NCBI RefSeq assembly: GCF_029193575.1
Contig: NZ_JARGCS010000025.1
Location: forward strand, 1 to 64,000
Reading direction: 5' to 3'
Source: Pseudomonas entomophila
GTDB taxonomy: Bacteria > Pseudomonadota > Gammaproteobacteria > Pseudomonadales > Pseudomonadaceae
Length of the DNA stretch: 64,000 bases
Shown here piece by piece: positions 63,055 through 64,000 of the stretch. Each line of letters starts with the position of its first letter. The stretch's first letter is position 1. The notes beneath the pieces are model-generated. The model was not told the origin of the DNA. It made no database searches and saw only the letters and a list, made by a program, of their open reading frames with translations. Both the position numbers and the translations under genes were made by a program.

Positions 63055-64000
63055 GGGCGGCCCCCTTGGCGCGCCAACGCGTGCCGGGCGTTAGGGTCGG
63101 TGTCTTGCTCCCGCTCGGTCTGCAACAGGTACAACGGACGGCGCTTGACCTCCAGCAGGGTCGCCCCCAGGTACTCGCCGAGCATGGCCACCCCAAGGCA
63201 CAGCAACCCGGCCACCCCCAGCAGCACGTGCAGCAGCGAAACGCTACCCGCCAAGGTCGCCGCCAGCAGCCAGCCGTTGCAGGTCAGAAAGGTCGACACG
63301 CAGGCGATGCTGTACCAGCGCAGCGGTTTGCGGGAGAAGGCCAGCGCCCCTTCCAACGCCAGATCCAGAAGTGCCGGGTAGTTCCACTTGCTCGCACCTG
63401 CAACGCGGCCCACGCGGGCGTAGGGCAGTTCGATACTGCGAAAGCCGACCCACCCTACCAGCAGCTTGAATACCCCAACCTGCTCGGGCATCGCCCGAAG
63501 GGCCGCCACTGCGGCGGGCCCTATCAGCCTGAAGTCGCTGACCTCCGCTGGCAGGTCGCCCCGCGTCAGCAGCAGACGCATCGTCCGGTAATACAGCGTG
63601 GCAGTGAGTCTTTTCAGCCAGCCATCCCCGTCGCGTCGAGTCCTCTGCATGTTCACCACCTCATAACCCTGCAGCCAGTGCTCAACCATCGTGGCGATGA
63701 GCTCCGGCGGGTCTTGCAGGTCGGCATCGATGAACACCAGTGCCTGGCCGCGGGCATGATCGAGCCCGGCCCTGAGCGCCGCCTCCTTGCCAAAATTACG
63801 GCTCAGGCGCAGGCAGCGGACCCCTGGCTGGGAGCCGAACTGCCGCAGCAGATCGGCGGTTGCGTCAGTGCTGCCATCATCGATATAGAGCAGTTCGCAA
63901 GGCACGGGCAGGCGCTTGACGACCCCGGCGATGCGTTGATGGAACGCCTGCAATACCTGTTCTTCCTGATAGCAGGGCACGATGATGCTCAGGCGCGGCT
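63051..64000 (-). CDS. GT2 family polyprenyl-phosphate glycosyltransferase, 5' end outside window
   Basis: The visible part is about 316 residues and open to the right edge; the reading before GTG/Val continues as PRLSIIVPCYQEEQ, the usual GT2 opening, so the true start lies past 64000. Motifs: IDDGSTDATADLL, then RNFGKEAALRAGLDHA, then FIDADLQDPPELI (DxD-type), then a C-terminal pair of membrane helices (TCNGWLLAATLAG, LLGVAGLLCLGVAMLGEYLG). This is the ArnC/DPM1-like type that loads a sugar onto undecaprenyl phosphate, which the ArnT-like protein would then use. It is the first known gene of the operon. Confidence 0.88.
   Translation of the reverse strand, partial: PRLSIIVPCYQEEQVLQAFHQRIAGVVKRLPVPCELLYIDDGSTDATADLLRQFGSQPGVRCLRLSRNFGKEAALRAGLDHARGQALVFIDADLQDPPELIATMVEHWLQGYEVVNMQRTRRDGDGWLKRLTATLYYRTMRLLLTRGDLPAEVSDFRLIGPAAVAALRAMPEQVGVFKLLVGWVGFRSIELPYARVGRVAGASKWNYPALLDLALEGALAFSRKPLRWYSIACVSTFLTCNGWLLAATLAGSVSLLHVLLGVAGLLCLGVAMLGEYLGATLLEVKRRPLYLLQTEREQDTDPNARHALARQGGRP

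Noticed and set aside
61624..63980. Full polymyxin-resistance arn operon
   Set aside because: Only ArnC-like and ArnT-like proteins are present; the UDP-sugar synthesis and formyl-transfer genes are absent from the visible part.

Overview
This window is chromosomal DNA from a fluorescent Pseudomonas, most likely the P. putida group. The evidence is the rRNA leader at the left edge, REP palindromes built on GCGGGGCAAGCCCGC, and uniformly high G+C. Familiar gene neighbourhoods also fit: the fad-x short-chain acyl-CoA operon, ldcA-dnaQ-rnhA-methyltransferase-gloB-mltD-yej, and soxR beside a small monooxygenase. It is mostly ordinary core genome; I see no prophage, insertion sequence, CRISPR array or tRNA. 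The accessory material consists of two giant toxin-like proteins and a cluster of small family-restricted genes near the right end.

Layout. 1-0.5 kb: 5' leader and three tandem promoters of a leftward rRNA operon whose 16S gene lies just outside the window. 0.65-4 kb: RhtA-type exporter, small lipoprotein, M24 aminopeptidase P. 4-10.5 kb: tripartite RND efflux system with a TetR regulator. 10.5-13.4 kb: DUF3182 protein, hydrolase, SoxR-controlled monooxygenase and soxR. 13.4-16.7 kb: GlxA-type regulator and cysteine hydrolase, then a divergent XRE/cupin regulator and EamA exporter sharing an operator. 16.8-22.9 kb: complete six-gene Mrp/Sha antiporter operon. 22.9-24.9 kb: small hypotheticals and a two-cysteine DksA paralogue. 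25.3-29.8 kb: a 1,511-residue dermonecrotic-toxin-like protein. 29.8-36.5 kb: fad-x operon with an AraC regulator. 36.6-41.1 kb: a 1,487-residue leucine-rich-repeat protein with a NEL-type E3 ubiquitin ligase domain. 41.2-49.1 kb: FMN reductase, lysine decarboxylase and the dnaQ/rnhA/gloB/mltD block. 49.2-56.6 kb: peptide ABC importer with two binding proteins. 56.6-60.7 kb: structured leader RNA, DUF3077-like genes, truncated EF-hand protein, MAPEG and DUF2834 proteins with a divergent MmyB-like regulator, and DUF998. 60.7-64 kb: glycosyltransferase operon running off the right edge.

Most notable observations: (i) a roughly 200-nt structured leader upstream of a DUF3077-like gene, in which an internal loop is an 11-base perfect complement of that gene's ribosome binding site; (ii) two giant host-directed toxin candidates flanking the fad-x operon, one with the NEL catalytic CxD motif; (iii) a palindromic operator, GCA-N-TATA-N-TGC, found once before the rhtA-like gene and twice in the XRE/EamA divergent promoter 15 kb away; (iv) a near-consensus SoxR box exactly inside a 19-bp promoter spacer. 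All family assignments come from reading the sequence and recalling families; no database search was run.
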